Position numbers and translations under genes: made by a program. Shown piece after piece: positions 1 to 6,796 of a DNA stretch of 17,514 nt (positions within the stretch are counted from its first letter, which is position 1; each line of letters starts with the position of its first letter). Source of the DNA: Caryophanales bacterium UBA6331 (GTDB taxonomy: Bacteria; Bacillota_I; Bacilli_A; RF39; UBA660); NCBI GenBank assembly GCA_002438065.1, contig DJSP01000071.1:1-17514 (forward strand), given 5' to 3'. The notes under the pieces are model-generated. The model was not told where the DNA came from, searched no databases, and was given only the letters and a program-made list of their open reading frames with translations.

Positions 1-291
1 CATTAAATCATCATTTTCAAATATTATATCTTTATTAATTTTAGGAACTTCATTCCAATTATAAAATTTAAATTTTGCATATAAAGATGGAAAAACCGGA
101 CCATGAATCCATGCTTCAGGTACTTCATCAAATAAAACATTGATTATTTGATCAGCACTTTGATTGTTTAATGCAATAAACCAAGAATAAGCATAATAAA
201 CCAACTTTTGTATTTTCTTAGGAGTTAATTCTGATTTTGTTAAGAAAAAATCCGCTATATCATAAGAATTAATTTCATTATCTTTTATCAT
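1..291 (-). CDS. Panacea (SocA/GepA-like, DUF4065) domain protein, partial
   Basis: An open frame of 97 codons starts at an ATG at 289-291 and is still open at base 1, so the C-terminus lies outside the window. It has a GGGAGTGG ribosome binding site shortly upstream. The N-terminus has the family pattern: YDIADFF, then LTPKKIQKLVYYAYSW, then a stretch ending FDEVPEAWIHGPVFPSLY, the conserved E-A-W-x-x-G-P-V-x-P-x-L-Y block of Panacea/GepA proteins. Panacea domains are known as antitoxins of many toxin-antitoxin pairs and as proteolytic adaptors (SocA); others are phage-associated. No toxin gene is visible on the right side of the gene, so any partner would be downstream, off the left edge. 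Family call is firm; antitoxin role is inference. Confidence 0.85.
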   Translation of the reverse strand, partial: MIKDNEINSYDIADFFLTKSELTPKKIQKLVYYAYSWFIALNNQSADQIINVLFDEVPEAWIHGPVFPSLYAKFKFYNWNEVPKINKDIIFENDDLM

Positions 292-359
292 ATTATCCAC
301 TCCCTACTCTAAATTAATGATAACACAAACATACAACTTTTCCAATAAGTGTAAGTATT

Positions 360-388
360 ATTCTACAATATAATTTATGCACAGTCAA
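360..388 (-). promoter_or_regulatory. Sigma-A promoter of the Panacea gene
   Basis: Read on the minus strand, TTGACT (388-383) and TAGAAT (365-360) are separated by exactly 17 bases. Transcription would start near 353, giving a leader of about 60 nt before the ATG at 291. This is one of the best matches to the consensus in the window. Confidence 0.7.
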
Positions 389-412
389 TTAATAATTACC
401 AATATTTATAGC

Positions 413-455
413 AAAAAAATGTAACCGCACTGGTACTTCAGCACGACTACATTTC
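413..455 (-). ncRNA. Tiny hairpin RNA or stand-alone intrinsic terminator
   Basis: On the minus strand, positions 454-439 pair with 432-417 over 16 bp, with loop AAGTAC (438-433), followed by a run of seven T (419-413) that partly overlaps the stem. Four pairs are G-U and become A-C mismatches on the plus strand, so the minus strand is the one selected as RNA. The loop-proximal 24 bases are far richer in G+C than their surroundings. A perfect extended -10 (462-470) places a start at G455, so the unit would encode a RNA of about 43 nt that is nearly all hairpin. No minus-strand gene lies upstream that needs this terminator, because 602-2041 is plus-strand. It could be a small RNA, a leader attenuator for a longer transcript, or a remnant of a palindromic mobile element. 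Confidence 0.5.
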
Positions 456-461
456 AAAAAA

Positions 462-470
462 ATTATAGCA
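462..470 (-). promoter_or_regulatory. Extended -10 element upstream of the hairpin RNA
   Basis: The minus strand reads TGCTATAAT, a perfect TGn-TATAAT extended -10. No convincing -35 is present, as allowed for extended -10 promoters. The predicted start, seven bases on, is G455, the base just before the hairpin. A similar TGCTATAAA follows the hairpin near 404-412. The rest of the 292-601 gap holds this unit, the Panacea promoter and AT-rich sequence leading to the next gene. Confidence 0.5.
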
Positions 471-601
471 AATTAAAAGCAGTAAAAAAAGAACTATAAT
501 TATTAAATATTAAAAATTCTTACAAAACTTTACACTTTACTTAACAAAAAAATTTAAAAATTCTAAAAAATATATTATATTTATAATAGAAGAGGTAATT
601 T

Positions 602-1168
602 ATGGAAATAACAAATAAAAATCCTAAAATAATAATGTTAGCAGGTAAAGCTCGTGCTGGTAAAGACACAACAGCTAGTTTTATTAAAGAATATGGAGAA
701 AAAATTAATTTAAAAGTTATAAACTTACAATTTAGTTTTTATATTAAATATTATGCTAAATTAATAAGTTCATGGGATGGCTCTGAAGAAACTAAACCAA
801 GAACCTTATTACAACAACTAGGAACTGATATCATTAGAGACAAAATTGATAATTATTATTTTATAAAAAGAATTGTTGATGATATTAAAGTACTTAGCTA
901 TTTTGCTGATATTATCACCATAAGTGATGCAAGATTACCAGAAGAATTAGATACAATAAATAGTACATATCCTAATGTTATCAAAATAAATATAGTTAGA
1001 CCAGACTTTGATAATAGTTTAAACTTAACCGAAAGTATTCATCGAACTGAAACATCACTTAATAATTATAATGATTATAACTATGTAATTGATAATAATG
1101 GAACTTTAGAAGAATTACAAAAAAACATAAATAATATATTAAATTTAGAATATGGAAAGAAGGAATAA
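602..1168 (+). CDS. P-loop deoxynucleoside monophosphate kinase-like protein
   Basis: This 188-residue protein has a Walker A loop GKARAGKDT at residues 15-23, a central LLQQLGTDIIR block (69-79) and SDARLPEEL (108-116). That order matches phage-type dNMP kinases (T4 gp1-like) and related nucleotide kinases, which have a D-x-R-x-x-x-E motif where this protein has DARLPEE. The expected reaction is ATP-dependent phosphorylation of a (deoxy)nucleoside monophosphate in the cytoplasm. It has no signal peptide or membrane segment. AGAAGAGG lies 7 bases before the ATG, and the stop is 3 bases before the next gene's start, so the two form an operon. The fold is clear; the substrate is not, and dephospho-CoA-kinase-like or other small-molecule kinases remain possible. 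Confidence 0.7.
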   Translation: MEITNKNPKIIMLAGKARAGKDTTASFIKEYGEKINLKVINLQFSFYIKYYAKLISSWDGSEETKPRTLLQQLGTDIIRDKIDNYYFIKRIVDDIKVLSYFADIITISDARLPEELDTINSTYPNVIKINIVRPDFDNSLNLTESIHRTETSLNNYNDYNYVIDNNGTLEELQKNINNILNLEYGKKE

Positions 1169-1171
1169 AAA

Positions 1172-2041
1172 ATGAAAAATATTTATGTAATAACAGGAGG
1201 AGCATCTGGTATTGGTTTAGCCACAGCCAAAATGATGCCAAAAGAAAATAGTTTAGTAATAATAAGCGGAAGAAATGAAGAAAAACTAATAAATGCAACA
1301 AAAGAAATAAAAGAATGTGGTATTAATGTAGAATATTATGTATGTGATACATCAAATCGTGAAAACGTCGAAAAACTTGCTATATTTGCTAAAAGCAAAG
1401 GTAACGTAGTAGGTGTTGTTAACTCAGCCGGTGTATCAGGTACTGGTGTTTCATCAGAAAACGTTTTAAGAATTAATGCTTTAGGCACAAAATATATAAA
1501 TCAAGAGTTTTTTAAAGTCATGGACGGAGGATGTATTTGTGATGTTGCTTCATGTTCAGCTTATACAATGCCTAAAATCTTAATTCCCGAAAAATTTTAC
1601 TATTATGCTCTTAGAGATGAAAACTTATTTTTAGAAAAAATGATTAAAAGATGTAAATTATTAGGAAAAGAAAAAGCATCTCAAATTGCTTATTGTTTAT
1701 CTAAAAACTTTGTAATATGGTATGTTAAAAATTGTGCATATAAATATGCTAAAGAAAAAAATATTCGCGTTGTTTCAGTTTCACCAGGATTTGTTCATAC
1801 TCCAATGACCGTTAAAGAAGCAAATGAACCAGGTACACAGTTATGCTTGCACTATTCCGGATTTGATCGTGGTGCTAAACCAGAAGAAATAGGTTACTTA
1901 ATAAGTTCAGTTATTAATCCTCAAAATGGTTACTTAACCGGTACTGATATCTTAGTTGACGGTGGAACAACATCTGCTGGCTTTGGAATCAAAGTAATTA
2001 ATAAACCAGAATCAAGACCAGAAATTAAAGAAAATTGGTAA
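1172..2041 (+). CDS. Short-chain dehydrogenase/reductase, 3-alpha-HSD-like layout
   Basis: This 289-residue Rossmann-fold NAD(P)-dependent oxidoreductase shows the cofactor loop TGGASGIG (8-15), NSAG (84-87, usually NNAG), N102, catalytic Ser in VASCSA (S127 or S129), Y174-C-L-S-K178, SPGFVHTPM (204-212) and a C-terminal LTGTDILVDGG. The distance from the catalytic Ser to Tyr is about 45 residues, where classical SDRs have about 12. The inserted segment is charged and aromatic. A comparable insertion occurs in the Comamonas 3-alpha-hydroxysteroid dehydrogenase/carbonyl reductase group, so a bulky carbonyl or hydroxyl substrate is plausible but not shown. The ribosome binding site GAAGGA overlaps the end of the kinase gene, so the pair is probably co-translated. 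Transcription ends at the hairpin that follows. Confidence 0.85.
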   Translation: MKNIYVITGGASGIGLATAKMMPKENSLVIISGRNEEKLINATKEIKECGINVEYYVCDTSNRENVEKLAIFAKSKGNVVGVVNSAGVSGTGVSSENVLRINALGTKYINQEFFKVMDGGCICDVASCSAYTMPKILIPEKFYYYALRDENLFLEKMIKRCKLLGKEKASQIAYCLSKNFVIWYVKNCAYKYAKEKNIRVVSVSPGFVHTPMTVKEANEPGTQLCLHYSGFDRGAKPEEIGYLISSVINPQNGYLTGTDILVDGGTTSAGFGIKVINKPESRPEIKENW

Positions 2042-2051
2042 AAAAATTGCA

Positions 2052-2088
2052 AACAAAAATGATTAGTTCAAACTAACCATTTTTTATT
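2052..2088. terminator. Bidirectional intrinsic terminator between convergent genes
   Basis: A 10-bp stem (2058-2067 with 2072-2081) has loop TCAA, preceded by A5 and followed by T6, so it can end transcription from both sides. It serves the SDR on the plus strand and the protease operon on the minus strand. One pair is G-U on the minus strand but A-C on the plus strand, so it should be slightly stronger for the minus-strand operon. Confidence 0.75.
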
Positions 2089-3451
2089 TGTCTCTATTTA
2101 AAATAGACATCTTATCTTCACTAATTAACAAGTAATCTCCATAATCAGCATTATATGCATCAACATATGAAACATTATTTTCTCTATCATGTAAAATCAT
2201 CAATCTAGAGCGCTCACTTAATAAATATTTTTTATAATTATTTTTAATTCCATCAACAAAACTATTCTCATTTGTTAAAGTATTTTTATAAATATAATTA
2301 TATTTCAAAAATGGGTTAGCACTATCAGTATAATCTATATAAGCTAGAACATAATAATCTTTTTCTTCCATTATTATGCAATCATATAACGACTCACATT
2401 CAATCTCTACACTATAATTAGTGTTCAAATTAGTAAATACTAAATTATCATTATCATTTTTACTTAATTTAAATGAATATTTTTCAACAGTACTATTTTC
2501 TATATCTTCAGAATTTATAACCTTTTCATAACTTATAAAATATTCTTCATAATTATCTTTAGTTATTGAATATTTATCAATATTTATACTATCAAATTTA
2601 TATGAATCACCAAAAGTATTACTAAAAGATGAAGAAATAAGTGTAAATACAAAAAACAATATAATACCTACAATTGAAAATATAATAACAGAACTCTTTT
2701 TCGGCTCTTCATCTATATTTTTAAAATAAGGTATCAAATTTAATAATTCAGCAAATATAGATAAAAATACAAATATTAAAGATACTATTGAAAATGAACT
2801 AACCATTTCAATTGTACTTTGAACAGGAGATATTTTGCTTAAAAATAATGAAAAATCCCAAAATCCATGTAAAAAGATTACTGACCAAATATTTTTAGTT
2901 TTATAATAAATTAAACCAAAAAATACTCCAGTTCCTGCGGCAGACAATGCTTGAGAAATAGTTGTAGGAATATCCTGGCCCATAGTATATATATTTCCTA
3001 AATGAATCAAACCAAAAATAATACCTGAAATAATAATGGAATACCATACACCTTTTTTACTATCCCCATATCTTTCCAAAAACTCATTTAATAACCAGCC
3101 ACGACATAAAAATTCTTCTGCAACTCCAATAAGAAAACATCCAACAAATAAATTTAATAATGTATAACCATTAAATTTAAATGCTGCTAATCCAGAATAC
3201 AATAATGTAAATAAAGTCGATCCTATAATAAAATATAAACCATAAAACAAACCTTTACTAAATTTTTCACGTGGTTGTGTAAAAACATAAGAATTTTTAA
3301 ATAGTAACATTACAATTAATACCAATGATGCTAAAACTGCTTCATTAAGCACCAATGAACCTTGTGGATATTTTGAAATTGCATCAAATAAAGTATCAGA
3401 ACCATAACCCCAAATTCCTAATTCTGTAATACTTAAAAATACAATTATCAT
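2084..3451 (-). CDS. CPBP-family intramembrane glutamic endopeptidase
   Basis: This multi-spanning protein of 455 residues from the first in-frame ATG carries the CPBP/CAAX-protease motifs EEFLCRGW (E112, E113, R117), FGLIHLGN (H150) and FLHGFWDF (H195, D199). Family members cleave peptides or lipoproteins within the membrane, and several act in bacteriocin maturation or immunity. After the catalytic part come two more membrane segments (about 218-237 and 254-275) and an unrecognised C-terminal domain of about 180 residues, likely extracellular. The start is odd. The ATG at 3451 has no ribosome binding site and would cut the first membrane segment. An ATG at 3491 has GGGAG in front of it and lies 6 bases after the upstream gene's stop, but an A8 run at 3479-3486 puts it out of frame; A9 would join the frames. 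It is the last gene of the operon. Confidence 0.85.
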   Translation of the reverse strand: MIIVFLSITELGIWGYGSDTLFDAISKYPQGSLVLNEAVLASLVLIVMLLFKNSYVFTQPREKFSKGLFYGLYFIIGSTLFTLLYSGLAAFKFNGYTLLNLFVGCFLIGVAEEFLCRGWLLNEFLERYGDSKKGVWYSIIISGIIFGLIHLGNIYTMGQDIPTTISQALSAAGTGVFFGLIYYKTKNIWSVIFLHGFWDFSLFLSKISPVQSTIEMVSSFSIVSLIFVFLSIFAELLNLIPYFKNIDEEPKKSSVIIFSIVGIILFFVFTLISSSFSNTFGDSYKFDSINIDKYSITKDNYEEYFISYEKVINSEDIENSTVEKYSFKLSKNDNDNLVFTNLNTNYSVEIECESLYDCIIMEEKDYYVLAYIDYTDSANPFLKYNYIYKNTLTNENSFVDGIKNNYKKYLLSERSRLMILHDRENNVSYVDAYNADYGDYLLISEDKMSILNRDK

Positions 3452-3497
3452 TAAAAATGTATAAAGTATTACATTAGGTTTTTTTTATTCATTTTTA

Positions 3498-3992
3498 CTA
3501 TTCTCCCTCTTTGTATTGACTTTCTTGTAATAATTGATTCGGACATTTAAAGTCTTCTCCATTAACCTTACAAGTACTTGTATCATCACCATTATCAACA
3601 CAAGAAGTAGCAGTTCCACAATAAAAACCTTGGTTAAAAGCCTCCATAAAAGCATCCGCATTCATTGCAATAACTACAATTGTCATTAAAGCATAGAATA
3701 CAAATGGAAAAATAATTCCCATAACTGCATATTTTTTTCCTGAATAATTCTTCTTTTTTATTTCTTTAAGAGCAATAATTCCTAAAACAATGCAAGCAAT
3801 AAATGATCCTATTTCTAATATATCAACAATAACAAATGATTTATCTAAATGATATAAAGCTAAATCAAATAATATCATAAATAAAAATACAAAAGATAAT
3901 CCGAAAGCATAAAGTGCCTTTTTACTTACAGGACCTTTTTTATTTTCAACAACTTCTTCATCGTGAAATGTAATATTATTTTCATTATTCAT
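3498..3992 (-). CDS. Small membrane protein with a four-cysteine ectodomain (DUF4190-like)
   Basis: This 164-residue protein has an acidic cytoplasmic head (1-25), three hydrophobic segments (about 28-47, 53-75, 87-110) and a polar tail with four cysteines (C125, C131, C141, C150) that could form two disulfides outside the cell. The segment around residues 60-95, with a basic loop KEIKKKNYSGKKYAVMG, resembles DUF4190-type membrane proteins, though I cannot confirm membership. AAAGGAGGTGA six bases before the ATG is the strongest ribosome binding site in the window. It lies between the M13 peptidase and the CPBP protease genes, 22 and 6 bases from them, so it belongs to the same operon. Its function is unknown. 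Candidates are a peptidase partner, a substrate or an immunity protein. Confidence 0.75.
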   Translation of the reverse strand: MNNENNITFHDEEVVENKKGPVSKKALYAFGLSFVFLFMILFDLALYHLDKSFVIVDILEIGSFIACIVLGIIALKEIKKKNYSGKKYAVMGIIFPFVFYALMTIVVIAMNADAFMEAFNQGFYCGTATSCVDNGDDTSTCKVNGEDFKCPNQLLQESQYKEGE

Positions 3993-4014
3993 TAAAAGTC
4001 ACCTCCTTTCAAAA

Positions 4015-6105
4015 TTACCATACAGAAACCCTATCTGATTTATTTACAAACATTTTATCTGTTGGTTTTATATTATAAATTTCATAAAATTTATCAGTCG
4101 AAGATAAGACTGCATTAACTCTTACTTTATCAAAAGAATGTACATCATTTTCAATTATTATCCTATTATAATAACTTGATTTTTGAGAACACCATAAATT
4201 TGCATAACTTTCAAATAAAACTATATAGTCTGTATCTAATGCTTTCTTATCTTCAGCTATTTTCAATATTATGTTCATACTACCTAAATCAGCAATATTT
4301 TCCGATAACGTATTATCACCAAATTCATTATATTTATCATAATATTTTATTACTTTTATATTTAATTTTTTAAAATTATCTTTATCAACTTCATTCCACC
4401 AATTAACATAGTTTCCTTTTTCATCATATTTACTTCCATTTGAATCAAGTGAATGTGTTAATTCATGTCCAATTATTGAACCCATAGTTCCCAAAATTTT
4501 ATAATAATTATCTTCTAGATTTGTCATATCTAAATTAAAAACAGTTTTATAAGCATATATCATTCCAAGCAAAACTGATATACTATTATTATTTGGAGAA
4601 TAATAAGCATTTGAAATTAATAAATCAATTCCATACATTATATTACCTTCTAAATATTGTTTATAAGCTTGACTTGTTAATTCTCTATTTAAATTAATAA
4701 TATTATTCATATAATTATCACTAACATTATAATTATTTTCACAAAAAACAAATTCACTTGGAACACCAACAGTATATTTAATATTATTTAGTTTATTTTT
4801 TGCTTTAACTTTTGTTTCGTTTGTTAACCAATCTTTTTGATCTATTATCAATTTAAACGTATTAATTTCATCTTCAATCAATTTTGTATAAAATTGTTTT
4901 TCATTTTCTGTTAAAAATTTGTTAGAAAACTTTTCAGTTATCGTATCTCGGAAAAATTTATAAATATTATCATAAATAAATTCTTTTTTATCAAACTCTT
5001 TATTACTTGAATTTTCAACACTATTAAAAATATAATATTTTTTATAATCATTCATTTGTTTATCTATTTTATAATAATCTTCACCAATATATTTAGAATA
5101 ATTTGTTAAAATTTTAACAATAGCATATATTTTTAAAGTTTCTAAATTATCTTGTGTTAAATAACTATCAATTTCTTTCATTTGATTTATATCTGCAACA
5201 AGAATTTTTTCATTATTTGAATATATATCGCTATATAAATTAACAATATCATTTATTGGAATATTAACTAATTCATCCTTTAATTGATCTAAATCATAAA
5301 ATATATATCCTTTACTTGTATATTCATCTTTACCTCTTAAAGAAAATAAAGCTATATCACCATACATTTTCTGTAATTTTTTTACCATTATATTTGCTTC
5401 TTTATTACTATAACCATATGTTTCCAATAATGACATATCATATCTTTTTAAATAATTAAGATAAACTTTAAATTGACTATTTGTATAAATAACGTTATAA
5501 AAGAAAGAATAATCATTATTATCAGAAATTAAATTATAATCATATGTTAAAAAATCTAAAGTAAAATAAAATTTTGAACTTCCATTATCCTTAAAATTTA
5601 CATCAGGATTAACAATAACATCCATACCCAGTTCTTTATTAAGTTTAAAAATAATATTTAAATATTCTTCAATACTATTAATATTTTTAATTAAATCAAT
5701 ATATTTATTTAATTCATTTAACATTTGTGAAGATTCAGAATTCATATAACTATTGTAAAAATCACATATTTTTTTATAATTTCCACTTTCATAGTCACTA
5801 CATTTAGAAAGAATATCATCTATAATTAAATTTCTTTCTTCAATTATCTTTTTTTCTGTCTCAGTAAATATCGGATTCCAATAATCTTCAGTTCCTAAAT
5901 TATTTTTATTTAAATATTTAAAGTTTGAATAATCATAAAAATCATCTTCCAATCTAGGTTGATAACCAAGTTCAATTTGATTTCTTACATTAACAACGGT
6001 TGTAATTTTATTACCAAATATTTTAATTAAACCAAAATATAATAAAATACCAATAATTACTAAAAAAATAATTACAACCTTATTTTTATTAAGATTCAAC
6101 ATCAT
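4015..6105 (-). CDS. Membrane-anchored M13 (neprilysin/PepO) zinc metallopeptidase
   Basis: This is a 696-residue protein from the chosen start. One N-terminal membrane segment (KVVIIFLVIIGILLYFGLIK) anchors it with the bulk outside. Near the C-terminus are the M13 signatures: NAYYSPNNNSISV, the zinc site HELTH (547-551), ENIAD with the third ligand E602 and D606, and an ending DRVSVW like the R-V-x-W end of the family. Length matches PepO/neprilysin (about 630-750). These enzymes cut short peptides at the N-side of hydrophobic residues. An in-frame TTG at 6123 is less likely than the ATG at 6105 (or 6102), because GGGGA stands 4 (or 7) bases before it. The start overlaps the end of the ATPase gene, which indicates translational coupling. 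Its place behind an ABC transporter suggests a peptide substrate shared with that transporter. Confidence 0.92.
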   Translation of the reverse strand: MMLNLNKNKVVIIFLVIIGILLYFGLIKIFGNKITTVVNVRNQIELGYQPRLEDDFYDYSNFKYLNKNNLGTEDYWNPIFTETEKKIIEERNLIIDDILSKCSDYESGNYKKICDFYNSYMNSESSQMLNELNKYIDLIKNINSIEEYLNIIFKLNKELGMDVIVNPDVNFKDNGSSKFYFTLDFLTYDYNLISDNNDYSFFYNVIYTNSQFKVYLNYLKRYDMSLLETYGYSNKEANIMVKKLQKMYGDIALFSLRGKDEYTSKGYIFYDLDQLKDELVNIPINDIVNLYSDIYSNNEKILVADINQMKEIDSYLTQDNLETLKIYAIVKILTNYSKYIGEDYYKIDKQMNDYKKYYIFNSVENSSNKEFDKKEFIYDNIYKFFRDTITEKFSNKFLTENEKQFYTKLIEDEINTFKLIIDQKDWLTNETKVKAKNKLNNIKYTVGVPSEFVFCENNYNVSDNYMNNIINLNRELTSQAYKQYLEGNIMYGIDLLISNAYYSPNNNSISVLLGMIYAYKTVFNLDMTNLEDNYYKILGTMGSIIGHELTHSLDSNGSKYDEKGNYVNWWNEVDKDNFKKLNIKVIKYYDKYNEFGDNTLSENIADLGSMNIILKIAEDKKALDTDYIVLFESYANLWCSQKSSYYNRIIIENDVHSFDKVRVNAVLSSTDKFYEIYNIKPTDKMFVNKSDRVSVW

Positions 6106-6796
6106 CACTTCCCCTAGAAACAATCATTCCATCTTTTAAATAAACAATTCTATCAGAATAATTTGCCACTTCCATCGAATGTGTAACCTGTACAATTGTA
6201 ATATTTTTTTCTTTATTTAATTTTTTAAATAACCTTAAAATCTCTTCACTAGAAACACTATCCAAATTACCAGTAGGTTCATCAGCCAATAATAATTTAG
6301 GCTCCATAATAACAGCTCTTGCTATTGAAACTCTTTGTTGTTGTCCTCCTGATAATTGTTTAGGCAAATATGTTCTTCTATTTTTTAATCCTACTATAGT
6401 TAATATTTCATCTAATTTTTCTTTATAATCACTAATTTTTCCTCCCGACATTATTACTGGTAGTAATATATTTTCTTCAACTGATAAATTTGGAATTAAA
6501 TTGTAAAATTGAAAAACAAAACCTATTTTTTCACATCTTAACTTTGATTTTTCCGTATCATTTAAATTCATAATATCTATGCCATCAATTAAAATATTTC
6601 CTTCTGATGGAGTATCTAAACATCCAATTTGGTACAATAACGTAGATTTACCACTACCACTTTCACCCATTAATGATACATACTCACCATTTTTTATATT
6701 TAAATTAATATTCTTTAAAACTTCCAATGGGGTTGCTAACTCATCTGTAAAAATTTTCTTTAAATTAATAACCTTTAAGATATAATCATTATTCAT
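6089..6796 (-). CDS. ABC transporter ATPase, MacB/LolD-like
   Basis: This 235-residue nucleotide-binding subunit has all functional motifs: Walker A GESGSGKST (44-52), Q-loop Q96, signature LSGGQQQR (148-155), Walker B LLLADE with catalytic E173, the D-loop GNLDS, and the switch histidine H206. The Q-loop context FVFQFYNLIPNLSVEENILLP is typical of ATPases paired with FtsX/MacB permeases (type VII, mechanotransmission) rather than classical exporters. It is cytoplasmic and bound to the preceding gene's product. Its ATG overlaps the permease stop by 8 bases and its end overlaps the M13 gene, so expression of the three is coupled. Confidence 0.95.
   Translation of the reverse strand: MNNDYILKVINLKKIFTDELATPLEVLKNINLNIKNGEYVSLMGESGSGKSTLLYQIGCLDTPSEGNILIDGIDIMNLNDTEKSKLRCEKIGFVFQFYNLIPNLSVEENILLPVIMSGGKISDYKEKLDEILTIVGLKNRRTYLPKQLSGGQQQRVSIARAVIMEPKLLLADEPTGNLDSVSSEEILRLFKKLNKEKNITIVQVTHSMEVANYSDRIVYLKDGMIVSRGSDDVES

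Noticed and set aside
413..455. CRISPR repeat or CreR-type guard RNA
   Set aside because: Only one copy is present, with no spacer-repeat periodicity and no cas genes in the window.
4176..4373. Open frames opposite the M13, ABC ATPase, LCP and kinase genes (for example 4176-4373, 6579-6785, 13127-13309, 14552-14818, 1059-1301)
   Set aside because: They are antisense shadows of well-supported genes, without their own ribosome binding sites or recognisable domains.
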